From UBA4246 sp045113695 (lineage in GTDB: Bacteria > Bacillota > Clostridia > Christensenellales > Aristaeellaceae): a DNA stretch of 64,000 nucleotides. A model generated the notes under the pieces. That model made no database searches and was not told where the DNA came from. It saw only the letters and a program-made list of their open reading frames with translations. Position 1 is the first letter of the stretch, and the number at the start of each line of letters is the position of its first letter. The translations under genes were made by a program, and so were the position numbers. Location of the stretch: assembly GCA_045113695.1 (NCBI GenBank), contig JBGUJG010000059.1, forward strand, positions 62,001 to 126,000, given 5' to 3'. Shown here in pieces: positions 1-8,031 of the stretch.

Positions 1-1439
1 CCGTTTTCCTGGTGGTCATTATCGCGTGCGTATCGGTCGTCACGGTAATCTACTACAATATTTCCCGCGAGTCCTTCGATAATTCCACCTACAACTACCT
101 GATCAGCCAGGCAGAGACCCTGGTGAGCCTGGCGGAGATCACCGGCTACAACGGACGGGCCAACGCATACAACCGGTATTACGAGGAGATATCAGACGGT
201 CTGCGCCGGGACTACAATGCCTATTGCCTGGTCAGTGGACGGGACAGGCAGATTCAGAGCCTCTCGGTGGAAGCAGACCAGCTGATGAACGAAAAGCTAC
301 GGCAGACGCAGAACTTTGATTATCTGGCCCCGGCCCTGGACGCTGCCCTGGACGGTCAGCCGTTTCGGAACCCCCTGGTCACACAGAGCGGCACGATGTT
401 TACTGTTGCCGTTCCCCAATGGCAGAACAACACGGTCACCCGGGTATTCATCATCCAGACGGACGCGCAGGACGTTCACAGTTCCTTTCTCAGGACCATC
501 TGGCCCGTCCTGCTGGTCTCCGGCATCAGCATTCTGATTTCCGCTGTCGTCATTTTTATCCTGACCCGTTCCATTGTAAAGCCGCTGACCCAGATGGAGC
601 ACGCGGCCAATGAACTGGCGGAAGGCAATTTTGCCGTCCGCACGGCAGAGACCGGCGGCAGGGAGACCCAGGCGCTCGCTCATGCTTTTAACGGCATGGC
701 CGTCCAGCTGGAAGAGCTCGAGAATTCACGCCGGGAGTTCCTCGCAAATGTTTCGCATGAGCTCCGCTCCCCCATCACATCCATCCAGGGTTACATGCAG
801 AGCATGCTCGACGGTACGATTCCGCAGACGGACATGAAGCAGTACATGGAAACCGTGGTCAACGAAACACGCCGCCTTTCCAAGCTGATCAACAGTCTGC
901 TGAATCTCTCCCGCATGGAGCGGGACGAAGTCAAACTGGCCATGAGCCATTTTGACCTCAACGAGATGACCCGCCGTGTGATCATCACCAAGATCCAGCA
1001 GATTGAAGACAATGAAATCGAGCTGAACGTCGATTTCGCTCAGGATCCCTGCTATGTGCATGCAGATGCGGATCAGATCACCCAGGTGCTGGTGAATCTG
1101 ATCGACAACGCCCTCAAGTTCACCCCCAAAGGCGGCGAGCTTACCATCCGGAGCCGGATCGAGAAAAACCTGGTATATGTGACGATCCAGGACAATGGGG
1201 AATCCATCTCTCCGGAAGACGCTCCGCATTTGTTCGACCGCTTCTACAAAGCGGATAAGGCGCATACCGTCGGAAAAGGCACTGGGCTCGGCCTGGCCAT
1301 CTGCAAACGCATCATGGAAAAGCACGGGCAGAAGATTTACCTGGTACCGGTTGATCAGGGGGCCGCTTTTGAGTTCACCCTTGAAAAAGGAGAAGCGCCC
1401 GCCCAGCCTGCCGCCGGTGAAAGAACGGAAGCAAAATGA
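1..1439 (+). CDS. Sensor histidine kinase, 5' end cut by window
   Basis: This is a membrane sensor kinase that would phosphorylate a response regulator, probably encoded just upstream. The reading frame is open to base 3, so the true start lies outside the window. Numbering from the GTG at 12, the order is the end of a first membrane helix, an extracytoplasmic sensor region (about 20-160), a second helix (about 172-195), HAMP (about 196-245), HisKA with phospho-acceptor His249 in FLANVSHELRSP, and the HATPase. The N box (NLIDNALKF) and G2 box (GTGLGLAICKRI) are intact. The G1 box reads DNGESI, so Ser398 replaces the usual second glycine. The stop overlaps the ispE start by 4 bases (ATGA), so the two genes are probably translationally coupled. 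The signal sensed is unknown. Confidence 0.93.
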   Translation, partial: VFLVVIIACVSVVTVIYYNISRESFDNSTYNYLISQAETLVSLAEITGYNGRANAYNRYYEEISDGLRRDYNAYCLVSGRDRQIQSLSVEADQLMNEKLRQTQNFDYLAPALDAALDGQPFRNPLVTQSGTMFTVAVPQWQNNTVTRVFIIQTDAQDVHSSFLRTIWPVLLVSGISILISAVVIFILTRSIVKPLTQMEHAANELAEGNFAVRTAETGGRETQALAHAFNGMAVQLEELENSRREFLANVSHELRSPITSIQGYMQSMLDGTIPQTDMKQYMETVVNETRRLSKLINSLLNLSRMERDEVKLAMSHFDLNEMTRRVIITKIQQIEDNEIELNVDFAQDPCYVHADADQITQVLVNLIDNALKFTPKGGELTIRSRIEKNLVYVTIQDNGESISPEDAPHLFDRFYKADKAHTVGKGTGLGLAICKRIMEKHGQKIYLVPVDQGAAFEFTLEKGEAPAQPAAGERTEAK

Positions 1440-2305
1440 ACGAAATCATTCTGAACGCTCCTGCCAAGATCAACTGGTGCCTGGACATCACCGGCAGAAG
1501 GGAAGACGGCTATCATCTGCTGGACATGCTGATGCAGCCAGTTTCCCTGTACGACACGCTGATCATCCGGGAAAGCGATACCCTGACGCTTCGTCAGGAG
1601 GGAAACCCGCTTCCGGCGGGAGAAGACAACCTGGTGCTGAAGGCTGCACGAAAGCTGCTGCCCTTCAGCGGCGGACAGGGCGCGGAAATTACCTTGGTCA
1701 AAAGAATCCCCTCCGGCGCCGGTCTTGGCGGCGGCAGTGCAGACGCCGCCTGTGCGATGAAAGCGCTGAGGACCTTCTGGCATCTTTCGGTTTCCGATAC
1801 GCAGATGTCTGAGATCGGTCTTTCCCTCGGAGCGGATATTCCTTTCTGCCTGTACGGCGGTCCAGCCAGGGTGCAGGGAATCGGCGAAATCATTCTCCCT
1901 GTCCCGCTTGGCACCCCGGTCGCCCTGCTTATCGCAAAACCCGCCGGTAGCCTTTCAACATCGGCTGTTTTCAGAGCCTTTGACGAAGCTCCCTCCAGCC
2001 CTGTGTCCGACATGGAAGCTGCTGCCGCCGCCATCCTCGCAAAGGATTATTCCGCCCTGCGGCTCCTTCTTTCAAACGCTCTGTATGCTCCTGCGCTTCG
2101 TATGATGCCGGAACTGAGCGGTCTGATTGCCGCCCTGTATGACGCCGGGGCCCTTTTCGCCGCCATGAGCGGCAGCGGTTCTGCCTGTTTTGGCGTTTTC
2201 CATGAAAAAACCAGCGCGTCCCGTGCCCGGTACGCGCTGGAAAACAAATGCCGGAATACCGCTTTCTTTGAGTGCAGCACCCTGATGGAATCCTATCTTT
2301 CCTGA
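1436..2305 (+). CDS. ispE: 4-diphosphocytidyl-2-C-methyl-D-erythritol kinase
   Basis: This GHMP kinase phosphorylates the 2-hydroxyl of CDP-methylerythritol in the MEP (non-mevalonate) isoprenoid pathway, in the cytoplasm. At 289 residues it has normal family length. The ATP-binding GHMP motif PSGAGLGGGSADA is at residues 92-104. The catalytic pair is visible as Lys11 (NAPAKINW) and Asp134 (GADIPF). The C-terminal GHMP motif MSGSGSACFGVF is also present. The ATG lies inside the kinase stop codon region (ATGA overlap). Clostridia often place ispE next to regulatory or housekeeping genes, so the pairing with a sensor kinase gives no functional hint. Confidence 0.96.
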   Translation: MNEIILNAPAKINWCLDITGRREDGYHLLDMLMQPVSLYDTLIIRESDTLTLRQEGNPLPAGEDNLVLKAARKLLPFSGGQGAEITLVKRIPSGAGLGGGSADAACAMKALRTFWHLSVSDTQMSEIGLSLGADIPFCLYGGPARVQGIGEIILPVPLGTPVALLIAKPAGSLSTSAVFRAFDEAPSSPVSDMEAAAAAILAKDYSALRLLLSNALYAPALRMMPELSGLIAALYDAGALFAAMSGSGSACFGVFHEKTSASRARYALENKCRNTAFFECSTLMESYLS

Positions 2306-2327
2306 TGGTCAGCAGTCTGGCTTCAGT

Positions 2328-2810
2328 TCATGACGCAAGATCGCCGTTGATGTAGCCCTGGACAAGGGACAGATGGGTCAGCAGCATTTCCCTGGTTTCC
2401 ACCGTGGATTTTTTGTTGCTCAGCACCAGCGTCTGGTAACTGTCCAGATCGGTGTACAGCGCCGTAAAAGCGTCCTGAGGCACGTAAACTCTCCCGGTGA
2501 GGTTGGCGCACATCATGTTGGTCTGATCCAGGCTGTATATATATTGGCGCACCAGCCCGAGCGTATAGGACGTTGTGGAACTGGTCGTGGAGTCCAGCCG
2601 GTTTGCCACGGAAATAGCGGATGCAACGTTGCTGCTCATGCTGTGATAGAAAGAATCCTCCGCCCGGCTCCGGAAGGACGACAGGGAAATGCTCCGGACA
2701 CCGAGAAAGATTACCAGAGCAAACAGCACGGCCATGACGATCAGCATCACCCTGTTCCGTACCGAAATATAACCGCCGCGGTTTCTGTTCTGCGCTGCGT
2801 ATTGATACAT
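2328..2810 (-). CDS. Small single-pass membrane protein, unknown function
   Basis: I do not recognise this 160-residue protein. It has a short cytoplasmic N-terminus rich in Asn and Arg, one strong membrane helix at about residues 20-42, and an extracytoplasmic region of about 115 residues with predicted helices. The outside part resembles the four-helix sensor domain of kinases and chemoreceptors in outline only, because no HAMP or signalling domain follows. A good ribosome-binding sequence (GGAAGGGAAG) precedes the ATG. It converges with ispE across 22 bases and diverges from the ABC exporter unit. It could be a stand-alone partner of the upstream sensor kinase, but that is a guess from position. 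Confidence 0.7.
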   Translation of the reverse strand: MYQYAAQNRNRGGYISVRNRVMLIVMAVLFALVIFLGVRSISLSSFRSRAEDSFYHSMSSNVASAISVANRLDSTTSSTTSYTLGLVRQYIYSLDQTNMMCANLTGRVYVPQDAFTALYTDLDSYQTLVLSNKKSTVETREMLLTHLSLVQGYINGDLAS

Positions 2811-3141
2811 AGGCTTCCCTTCCTTCGAGGCTCATGCAAAAAAACGCTTGAATCGACTGACGCCCTGAAATATACACGTCTGCCTCTTCATGTATACAGT
2901 ATAGCATAATTCTCTCAAAACGCAATCGTTTTGACATGAAAGTGGTTTTTTTAAGGATATATTCTGACTTTTTTAATACTTTCGTGGGGATTTCTTTCCT
3001 GTTTTTTTATTTTTTAATCAATCAGTAACGTATTTGTTCTCATACACAGGATCTGCAGGGCTTTCATGGGCTGCTCGTCCCGGTGTCCCGGCGCGTCTTT
3101 TCCCGGAGTGATCCGTTTTTTCTTTTGTTCGGAAAGGAATT
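2811..3141. other. Divergent intergenic region
   Basis: This is the 331-base gap between the small membrane protein (minus) and the ABC unit (plus). Apart from the minus-strand promoter listed separately it is A+T-rich with T runs near 2947-3020. A TTGACA occurs on the plus strand near 2934, but a TATATT follows it at too long a spacing, so I call no plus promoter. No ORF or convincing hairpin is seen. Confidence 0.5.
2898..2925 (-). promoter_or_regulatory. Putative sigma-A promoter for the small membrane protein
   Basis: On the minus strand a -35 TTGCGT (2925-2920) and a -10 TATACT (2903-2898) are separated by 16 bases. They lie about 90 bases upstream of the ATG at 2810. Confidence 0.5.
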
Positions 3142-4068
3142 ATGATGATACAGCTCGTTTCCGTCAGCAAGCGTTATGGTGCATGCCTCGCGCTGGATCA
3201 GTTCACCGCCACCATCCGAAAGGGAGAGCTTGTCGGCCTGCTTGGGCCGAACGGGGCAGGAAAAACAACCCTGATGAACATCCTGACCGGGAATCTTGCC
3301 GCATCCGGCGGGACTGCTCTCATCGGAGGTTACGATATCGTTTTCCAGGCTTCTCAGGCCAAACGGATGATCGGCTGGCTCCCGGAACAGGTTCCGCTGT
3401 ATACGGAAATGACCGTTCTTTCCTTCCTGCGTTTTGTCTGTGAACTCAAACGTGTCATACCGGGTGACATGAAACGCCATATTGCCGATATTGCCCGGCT
3501 TACAGGAATAGAATCCATTCTGAACAGGCGGATCGGAAACCTGTCCAAAGGTCTTCGCCAGCGGGTCGGTTTGGCGCAGGCCCTCTGCGGCGATCCGGAA
3601 GTCCTGATCATGGATGAGCCGACAGCCGGACTTGATCCGCTGCAGGCGGCGGATTTCCGAGCCCTCCTGAAGAGACTGCAGCAGGATCATACCATTCTGC
3701 TTTCCTCCCATATTCTAGCCGATATGGAAGGGGTTTGCGAACGGGTTCTCATCATCCGGGCGGGCAGGCTGATCCGCGATGTGATTCCGGCCGGCGGATC
3801 CGAGGATGACATTCATCTCCATGCGCGGATCGCAATGGGGAAAGAAGCTCTCCTGTCCCTGCTCCGCCCCTGTTCCTGGGTAAAGACAGTTTCCGCCCAG
3901 AGCAGCGGCGATGCAGGAATCACAGACATCCTTATTACCGCTGATGATCAGGATCAGCCGGAGCGGCGTCTGTTTGCGCTGATGGCCGCAAACAGCGCTC
4001 CCATACTGCTGCTGACCAGGGAGCGCAGCACGCTGGAAGATATCTTCCTGGAAGCCATGAAGGAGTAA
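3142..4068 (+). CDS. ABC-2 type exporter ATP-binding protein (GldA-like)
   Basis: This cytoplasmic ATPase should energise the adjacent ABC-2 permease. It has 308 residues with Walker A GPNGAGKT at 35-42, a signature LSKGL at 134-138, Walker B LIMDEP at 155-160 and the switch His190. About 90 residues follow the nucleotide-binding domain, as in GldA/CcmA-type ATPases. It is the first gene of a four-gene unit (ATPase, permease, GldG-like, DUF4340) joined by gaps of 3 bases or less or by overlaps. Two ATGs sit side by side at 3142 and 3145, and a GGAAAGG element precedes both. The cargo is unknown. The GldA name comes from Bacteroidota gliding, but in Bacillota such units are not tied to gliding. 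Confidence 0.93.
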   Translation: MMIQLVSVSKRYGACLALDQFTATIRKGELVGLLGPNGAGKTTLMNILTGNLAASGGTALIGGYDIVFQASQAKRMIGWLPEQVPLYTEMTVLSFLRFVCELKRVIPGDMKRHIADIARLTGIESILNRRIGNLSKGLRQRVGLAQALCGDPEVLIMDEPTAGLDPLQAADFRALLKRLQQDHTILLSSHILADMEGVCERVLIIRAGRLIRDVIPAGGSEDDIHLHARIAMGKEALLSLLRPCSWVKTVSAQSSGDAGITDILITADDQDQPERRLFALMAANSAPILLLTRERSTLEDIFLEAMKE

Positions 4069-4071
4069 GAC

Positions 4072-4782
4072 ATGTTCGCTATCTACAAACGCGAATTGAA
4101 AAGTTATTTCCAGACGCCGGCAGGCTTTGTTTTTATCGGCATTTTTCTGCTGCTCGGCAGCGTCATTTTTATCATTGGCAATCTGGCTGCCCGTTCCGGC
4201 AGCATGCTGTCGCTGCTCTCCAATATGAGCTATGTCTGGATGCTGATCTCCCCCATTCTTTCTTTCAAGCTGCTGAGCGCGCGGATGGAGGGCGGAGATC
4301 AGATCCTGTTTTCCTCATCGCTGTCCCTGACCAGGATCGTGCTGGGCAAATATCTGGCTGCCTGTACGATCCTGATGATTTCCGTGGTCCTGTCCTTCAT
4401 CTATCCCATCTTGATCGCAGTGCTTGGGACATTGTATCTTCCCGAGACTGCCGTTGGGTATCTTGGGTTTATCCTGCTTGGGTTTGCGTTTCTTTCGCTG
4501 GACATGCTGATCGCCGGCATGACCAAAACGCCTATGGTCGCCGTGATTGCTTCTTTCGGCATCCATCTGCTGCTCTGGCTGTCCGATCTCTTTGCTCAGG
4601 CTGTTTCAGTTCCGGTCATCAGCCCGGTCCTGTCATTTCTCAGCCTCTTTAAGAGAATCTCCCCGTTCCTGAACGGACGGCTGAGCTTTGCCAATCTCTT
4701 GTTTGACCTGAGTTTCTGCGCCGTCATGCTGTTCTTGTGCGTCCGCTTGCTGGACAGCCGCCGCTGGAGGGAAAGCGCATGA
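4072..4782 (+). CDS. ABC-2 type permease (GldF-like)
   Basis: This 236-residue integral membrane protein has about six hydrophobic helices and starts MFAIYKRELKSYFQTPAGF, the typical amino-terminal signature of this permease subfamily, where a short amphipathic segment precedes the first helix. It should form the channel worked by the upstream ATPase. The ATG follows the ATPase stop by 3 bases and has a GAAGGAG ribosome site. Its last four bases overlap the next start (ATGA). Confidence 0.92.
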   Translation: MFAIYKRELKSYFQTPAGFVFIGIFLLLGSVIFIIGNLAARSGSMLSLLSNMSYVWMLISPILSFKLLSARMEGGDQILFSSSLSLTRIVLGKYLAACTILMISVVLSFIYPILIAVLGTLYLPETAVGYLGFILLGFAFLSLDMLIAGMTKTPMVAVIASFGIHLLLWLSDLFAQAVSVPVISPVLSFLSLFKRISPFLNGRLSFANLLFDLSFCAVMLFLCVRLLDSRRWRESA

Positions 4783-6257
4783 AAAAAGAACTTCTCTCCG
4801 GACGTATCCGGGCGCTGCTGGCCAGCCGGAAATTCCGCTGCGGAGGTTATTCCGTCCTGCTGACAGCCCTGATCATCCTGTTGCTGCTGGCGCTGAATCA
4901 TCTGGCTGCGCTGCTGGAGAACCGCTTTTCCCTGACGAAGGACTATTCATTTAACGCCCTGACCGTTCAGAGCGAAACGACTGCCTCTGTACTCAGGAGC
5001 CTGGATCAGGACGTCCATGTGTACTATGTGCATACAAACGCCGGCCTGACCTCCGCATTGCTGACCGAGGACGACGTAAGGCTTCTTCTGGGCCGCTATC
5101 ACGCCGGTTCCGCCCATGTGACCTGGTCGGAAGAGAACATCGTGCAGAATCCTGCGTTCAGGGAGCAATTTGCCGACCTGCTGACAGGAAAACAGATCTC
5201 CGCCAATTGTCTGGTGGTCGTCTGCGAATCCACCGGCAGAATCCGTATCCTGGACGAAAACGATTTTGTCTCCCGATCCTATGATCCGGAAGCCGGCTCG
5301 TTCTACGTCAGCGGCTATACGGTGGAAAAAAACCTGACGGAGGCTCTGCTCTATGTCTCCCGCAAAGATGTCCCGACACTGCAGGTATTGACCGGTCACG
5401 GAGAACTTACCCCCGCGGATCTGGCCAACATGACCGCTTTTCTGAACAGCAACAGCTATGATGTACGGCGGGTCGCCGCTTCGGAACCGGATGTTTCCCA
5501 TCCTCTTCTTATCGCCTGCCCGCAGTTTGACCTGACGGAGGAGGAACTCAGCCAACTTCTCCGTTTTGCGGAACGCGGCGGAACCTTCCTGATCTTTTCA
5601 CGTTATTCAGATCCGGCCGGGCTTCCGCACTTCAGTGAACTCTGCCTGTACTTTGGGCTCCGGATCCTGCCCGGCCTCTGCGTCGCCGAAAAAGATGATG
5701 CCGCAAGCTTCTACAGCGATTCACCGGCCATCCTCGCGCCTTACATGCAAACCGTGCCGGAGCTGGCCCGCCTCACCCAGGAAGGAAAGGATTTCCTGCT
5801 GCTGACCGGCGCCAGGGCTTTTGAAATCCTGACGGAACGGGACCGCTCAATCTTTGCGGAAACCCTGCTGCGGTCCGGCAAGGCATATCTTCACAGCGCT
5901 TATGAAGAATCCCTTGAAAAATCTCCTTCTGACCCTGAGGGATACTTCGATCTGGCAGTTTATGCCAGGCGGTATTATGATGACGATTCCAGCAGCCGGA
6001 TGATTATGATCGGCAATGCGGACATGTTCTGTGAGTCATGGCTGATGGAAAACACCTATTCTCCGGAATTTCTGCTGACCCTGCTGCAGACGCTCAGCGG
6101 GGAAAACGGCCTGGCGCTTGACATCATCCAGAAACCTGCTGTCCGTGCCCCGCTCCGTTCTGTTTCGATGGCGGTCCCGGCCATTCTGTCCCTTTCCCTG
6201 CCGCTGCTGGTCTTTATCCTGGCCATTCTGATTCTGGTGCCCCGGAGGAATCTGTAA
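4779..6257 (+). CDS. GldG-like ABC-associated membrane protein
   Basis: This 492-residue protein has one membrane helix near the N-terminus (about 24-46), a large extracytoplasmic domain and a C-terminal helix (about 465-488), matching the GldG family. That family accompanies GldF-type permeases as a fused or partner subunit with an intraflagellar-transport-like fold. I chose the ATG at 4779 because GGAGG lies 8 bases upstream and it overlaps the permease stop as ATGA. An upstream in-frame ATG at 4737 lies inside the permease gene and lacks a ribosome site. The ligand or exported substrate is not known. Confidence 0.88.
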   Translation: MKKELLSGRIRALLASRKFRCGGYSVLLTALIILLLLALNHLAALLENRFSLTKDYSFNALTVQSETTASVLRSLDQDVHVYYVHTNAGLTSALLTEDDVRLLLGRYHAGSAHVTWSEENIVQNPAFREQFADLLTGKQISANCLVVVCESTGRIRILDENDFVSRSYDPEAGSFYVSGYTVEKNLTEALLYVSRKDVPTLQVLTGHGELTPADLANMTAFLNSNSYDVRRVAASEPDVSHPLLIACPQFDLTEEELSQLLRFAERGGTFLIFSRYSDPAGLPHFSELCLYFGLRILPGLCVAEKDDAASFYSDSPAILAPYMQTVPELARLTQEGKDFLLLTGARAFEILTERDRSIFAETLLRSGKAYLHSAYEESLEKSPSDPEGYFDLAVYARRYYDDDSSSRMIMIGNADMFCESWLMENTYSPEFLLTLLQTLSGENGLALDIIQKPAVRAPLRSVSMAVPAILSLSLPLLVFILAILILVPRRNL

Positions 6258-6260
6258 ACG

Positions 6261-7724
6261 ATGGAGAAAATCCAGAAAAAAAAAGACAGGCGTCTGTCCG
6301 CCCGGCTGCTGATTGCCTTATCCGTCACTTTTATTCTGCTGTGTGCCGGCGCGATCCTGCTGCTGAACCGGAAGAAAGAACCCGAACGGCCGAAAAAAGA
6401 AGAACGGAATCTGCAGCTGTATCAAAAAGAATCAGCGTCTCTTGCCTCCATCACCCTGTACAGGAACGGCGAATACCAGCTGACACTGCTTTACCGGGAC
6501 AATTCCCTGTATCTCAAGGATGATCCGGATTCCCCGCTCAGGGAAGGCGCTGTGGAGAGCCTGCTCTCCCTGGCTCAGAGTCTGACGGCGGATGAAGTGA
6601 TCGCGGAGCTGCCTGCAGGACAGGCTTTTTCCCTCGCACCGTATGGATTGGATCCGGCGGAAAGAAGCGCCGTCTTTCGGTATGATGACGGCTCTGCCGT
6701 CATCCTGCGGGTCGGTTCCCTGATTCCGATTGACAATCCCAGATACTATGCTATGATTGACGGAGATAACACCCTGTATTCCGTCACGCAGGATGTCCGG
6801 GACGCAGTCAGCCGGACGTCGGAAAACCTGCACCCGGTTGTACGGCCTCAGATCAAAAGCGGCCTGCTGGATCGCATCACGTTATCCGGAGATACGGATT
6901 TTGACGCTGTACTGACACCGGCAGGGTGGCAGATGCTCCGGCCGGTATGCTACCCTCTTTCCGGCGCGGCCATGGATTCTCTGCTCAGCCAGATTGAAGG
7001 CATCCGTTTTGCAGGCTGGATCGGCAAAGCCGATACTCTCTCTCTTCCTGATCTCGGCCTGGCCCCCGCCAGGCGGGTGATAACCGTGACCTTTGCCGAA
7101 ACCGTAGTAACCGCTCCGGATGAAAAAGGAGAAAATGTTTCATTCTCCATCCCGTCCAATCAGCTGTCCTTTGCCCTGGGGAACGCGAGAAACGATACGA
7201 GCTTTTATCTGATGTACGAAGACCAGGTATACAGCGGCAGCGTCCTTTCTTTCAGTTTCCTGCAAAGCTTTTCCTGGGAAAAGTACCTGCTGAGCAGTCC
7301 CGTATCCGTGCCGGTGCAGTCTCTTTCCCGCGTCGTCTGGGAGGAAAACGGTCAAAAAACCGTTTTTGACATCGTTTTTTCAGAACGCGTACAGAAAAAC
7401 AATGAATTCGAAACCGACGAAAACGGCGAAATCCTGTACGACATGAATGTGTCCGTCCGCGGAAAACCCGTGGAAACAGACCGTTTTGTCAGCTGGTATC
7501 TGGCGCTGTCGGCTCTTCGCGGTACACAGCGTACAGAAGAAAAGCATCTGACAGATGATACAGCGCCCCTGCTCTCCCTCGTGCTGACCGGAGAAGGGCA
7601 GCGTTTTAAAAGAAAGATCGACATTTGCCCGTACAGCGCGGTGCAGGATCAGCTTTTTGTGGACGGAGTCTGCCTGTATCTGATCGACAGATCATGGCGT
7701 TCTTCTCTGCCGGAGCTGCCATGA
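6261..7724 (+). CDS. DUF4340 protein of the GldFG-type exporter
   Basis: This 487-residue protein has a lysine/arginine-rich start, one membrane helix (about 16-36) and an extracytoplasmic beta-rich region that looks like repeated DUF4340 domains (strand patterns such as ITLYRNGEYQLTLLYRDNS). DUF4340 proteins are regularly the last gene of GldA/GldF/GldG-like operons and are thought to be accessory outside subunits; their biochemical role is not established. It starts 3 bases after the GldG-like gene and is followed by a strong terminator, so it closes the transcription unit. Confidence 0.85.
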   Translation: MEKIQKKKDRRLSARLLIALSVTFILLCAGAILLLNRKKEPERPKKEERNLQLYQKESASLASITLYRNGEYQLTLLYRDNSLYLKDDPDSPLREGAVESLLSLAQSLTADEVIAELPAGQAFSLAPYGLDPAERSAVFRYDDGSAVILRVGSLIPIDNPRYYAMIDGDNTLYSVTQDVRDAVSRTSENLHPVVRPQIKSGLLDRITLSGDTDFDAVLTPAGWQMLRPVCYPLSGAAMDSLLSQIEGIRFAGWIGKADTLSLPDLGLAPARRVITVTFAETVVTAPDEKGENVSFSIPSNQLSFALGNARNDTSFYLMYEDQVYSGSVLSFSFLQSFSWEKYLLSSPVSVPVQSLSRVVWEENGQKTVFDIVFSERVQKNNEFETDENGEILYDMNVSVRGKPVETDRFVSWYLALSALRGTQRTEEKHLTDDTAPLLSLVLTGEGQRFKRKIDICPYSAVQDQLFVDGVCLYLIDRSWRSSLPELP

Positions 7725-7788
7725 TCTCCCGTCGCCGCTCAACAGCCATGAACTGGCCGTAAACGCTTCTTCAGTCATCCGGGCTGAC

Positions 7789-7828
7789 AAACAACTCCGC
7801 GGCGCTTATTCCTGCCGCGGAGTTGTTT
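7789..7828 (+). terminator. Strong hairpin terminator after the exporter unit
   Basis: A perfect 14-base stem pairs 7789-7802 (AAACAACTCCGCGG) with 7815-7828 around a 12-base loop. The arms end in AAAC and GTTT, so the hairpin would serve transcripts from either strand, and it separates the exporter operon from the structured RNA. Confidence 0.8.
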
Positions 7829-7852
7829 GCTTATTCGTGCCGAAGCACGCTT

Positions 7853-8013
7853 ATACTGTTTTTCATCTAGAACATGTGCAGATACGGGATGGATTTTGTG
7901 CCAGATCAAGGAAGACGTCCGAAAGCGTACCCGTAGGTACGGTGAGGACGGCTGACACAGAGATGGCGCAAAAGGCGCCTGCAGATGTGCATGGGTTAGG
8001 TGAAAATCAGTAT
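7853..8013 (+). ncRNA. Candidate structured RNA (raiA-motif-like)
   Basis: No ORF on either strand fits this 160-base stretch, yet it folds well. A closing helix pairs 7853-7858 with 8008-8013 and, after a 1x1 mismatch, 7860-7869 with 7997-8006. Inside are 7916-7920/7946-7950, 7926-7931/7936-7941, 7965-7969/7975-7979 and 7897-7904/7952-7959 (one mismatch). TACGGG at 7883-7888 can pair with CCCGTA at 7930-7935 in the central hairpin, a likely pseudoknot. I favour the plus strand because the closing helix then has a G-U wobble and the unpaired parts are purine-rich (GAAAG, GTGA). Against this, one mismatch becomes G-U on the minus strand and two hairpins would carry UNCG loops there. Size and fold recall the raiA motif of Bacillota, but that name is from memory only. 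Confidence 0.55.
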
Positions 8014-8031
8014 TATATCGCTTCAGACGGT

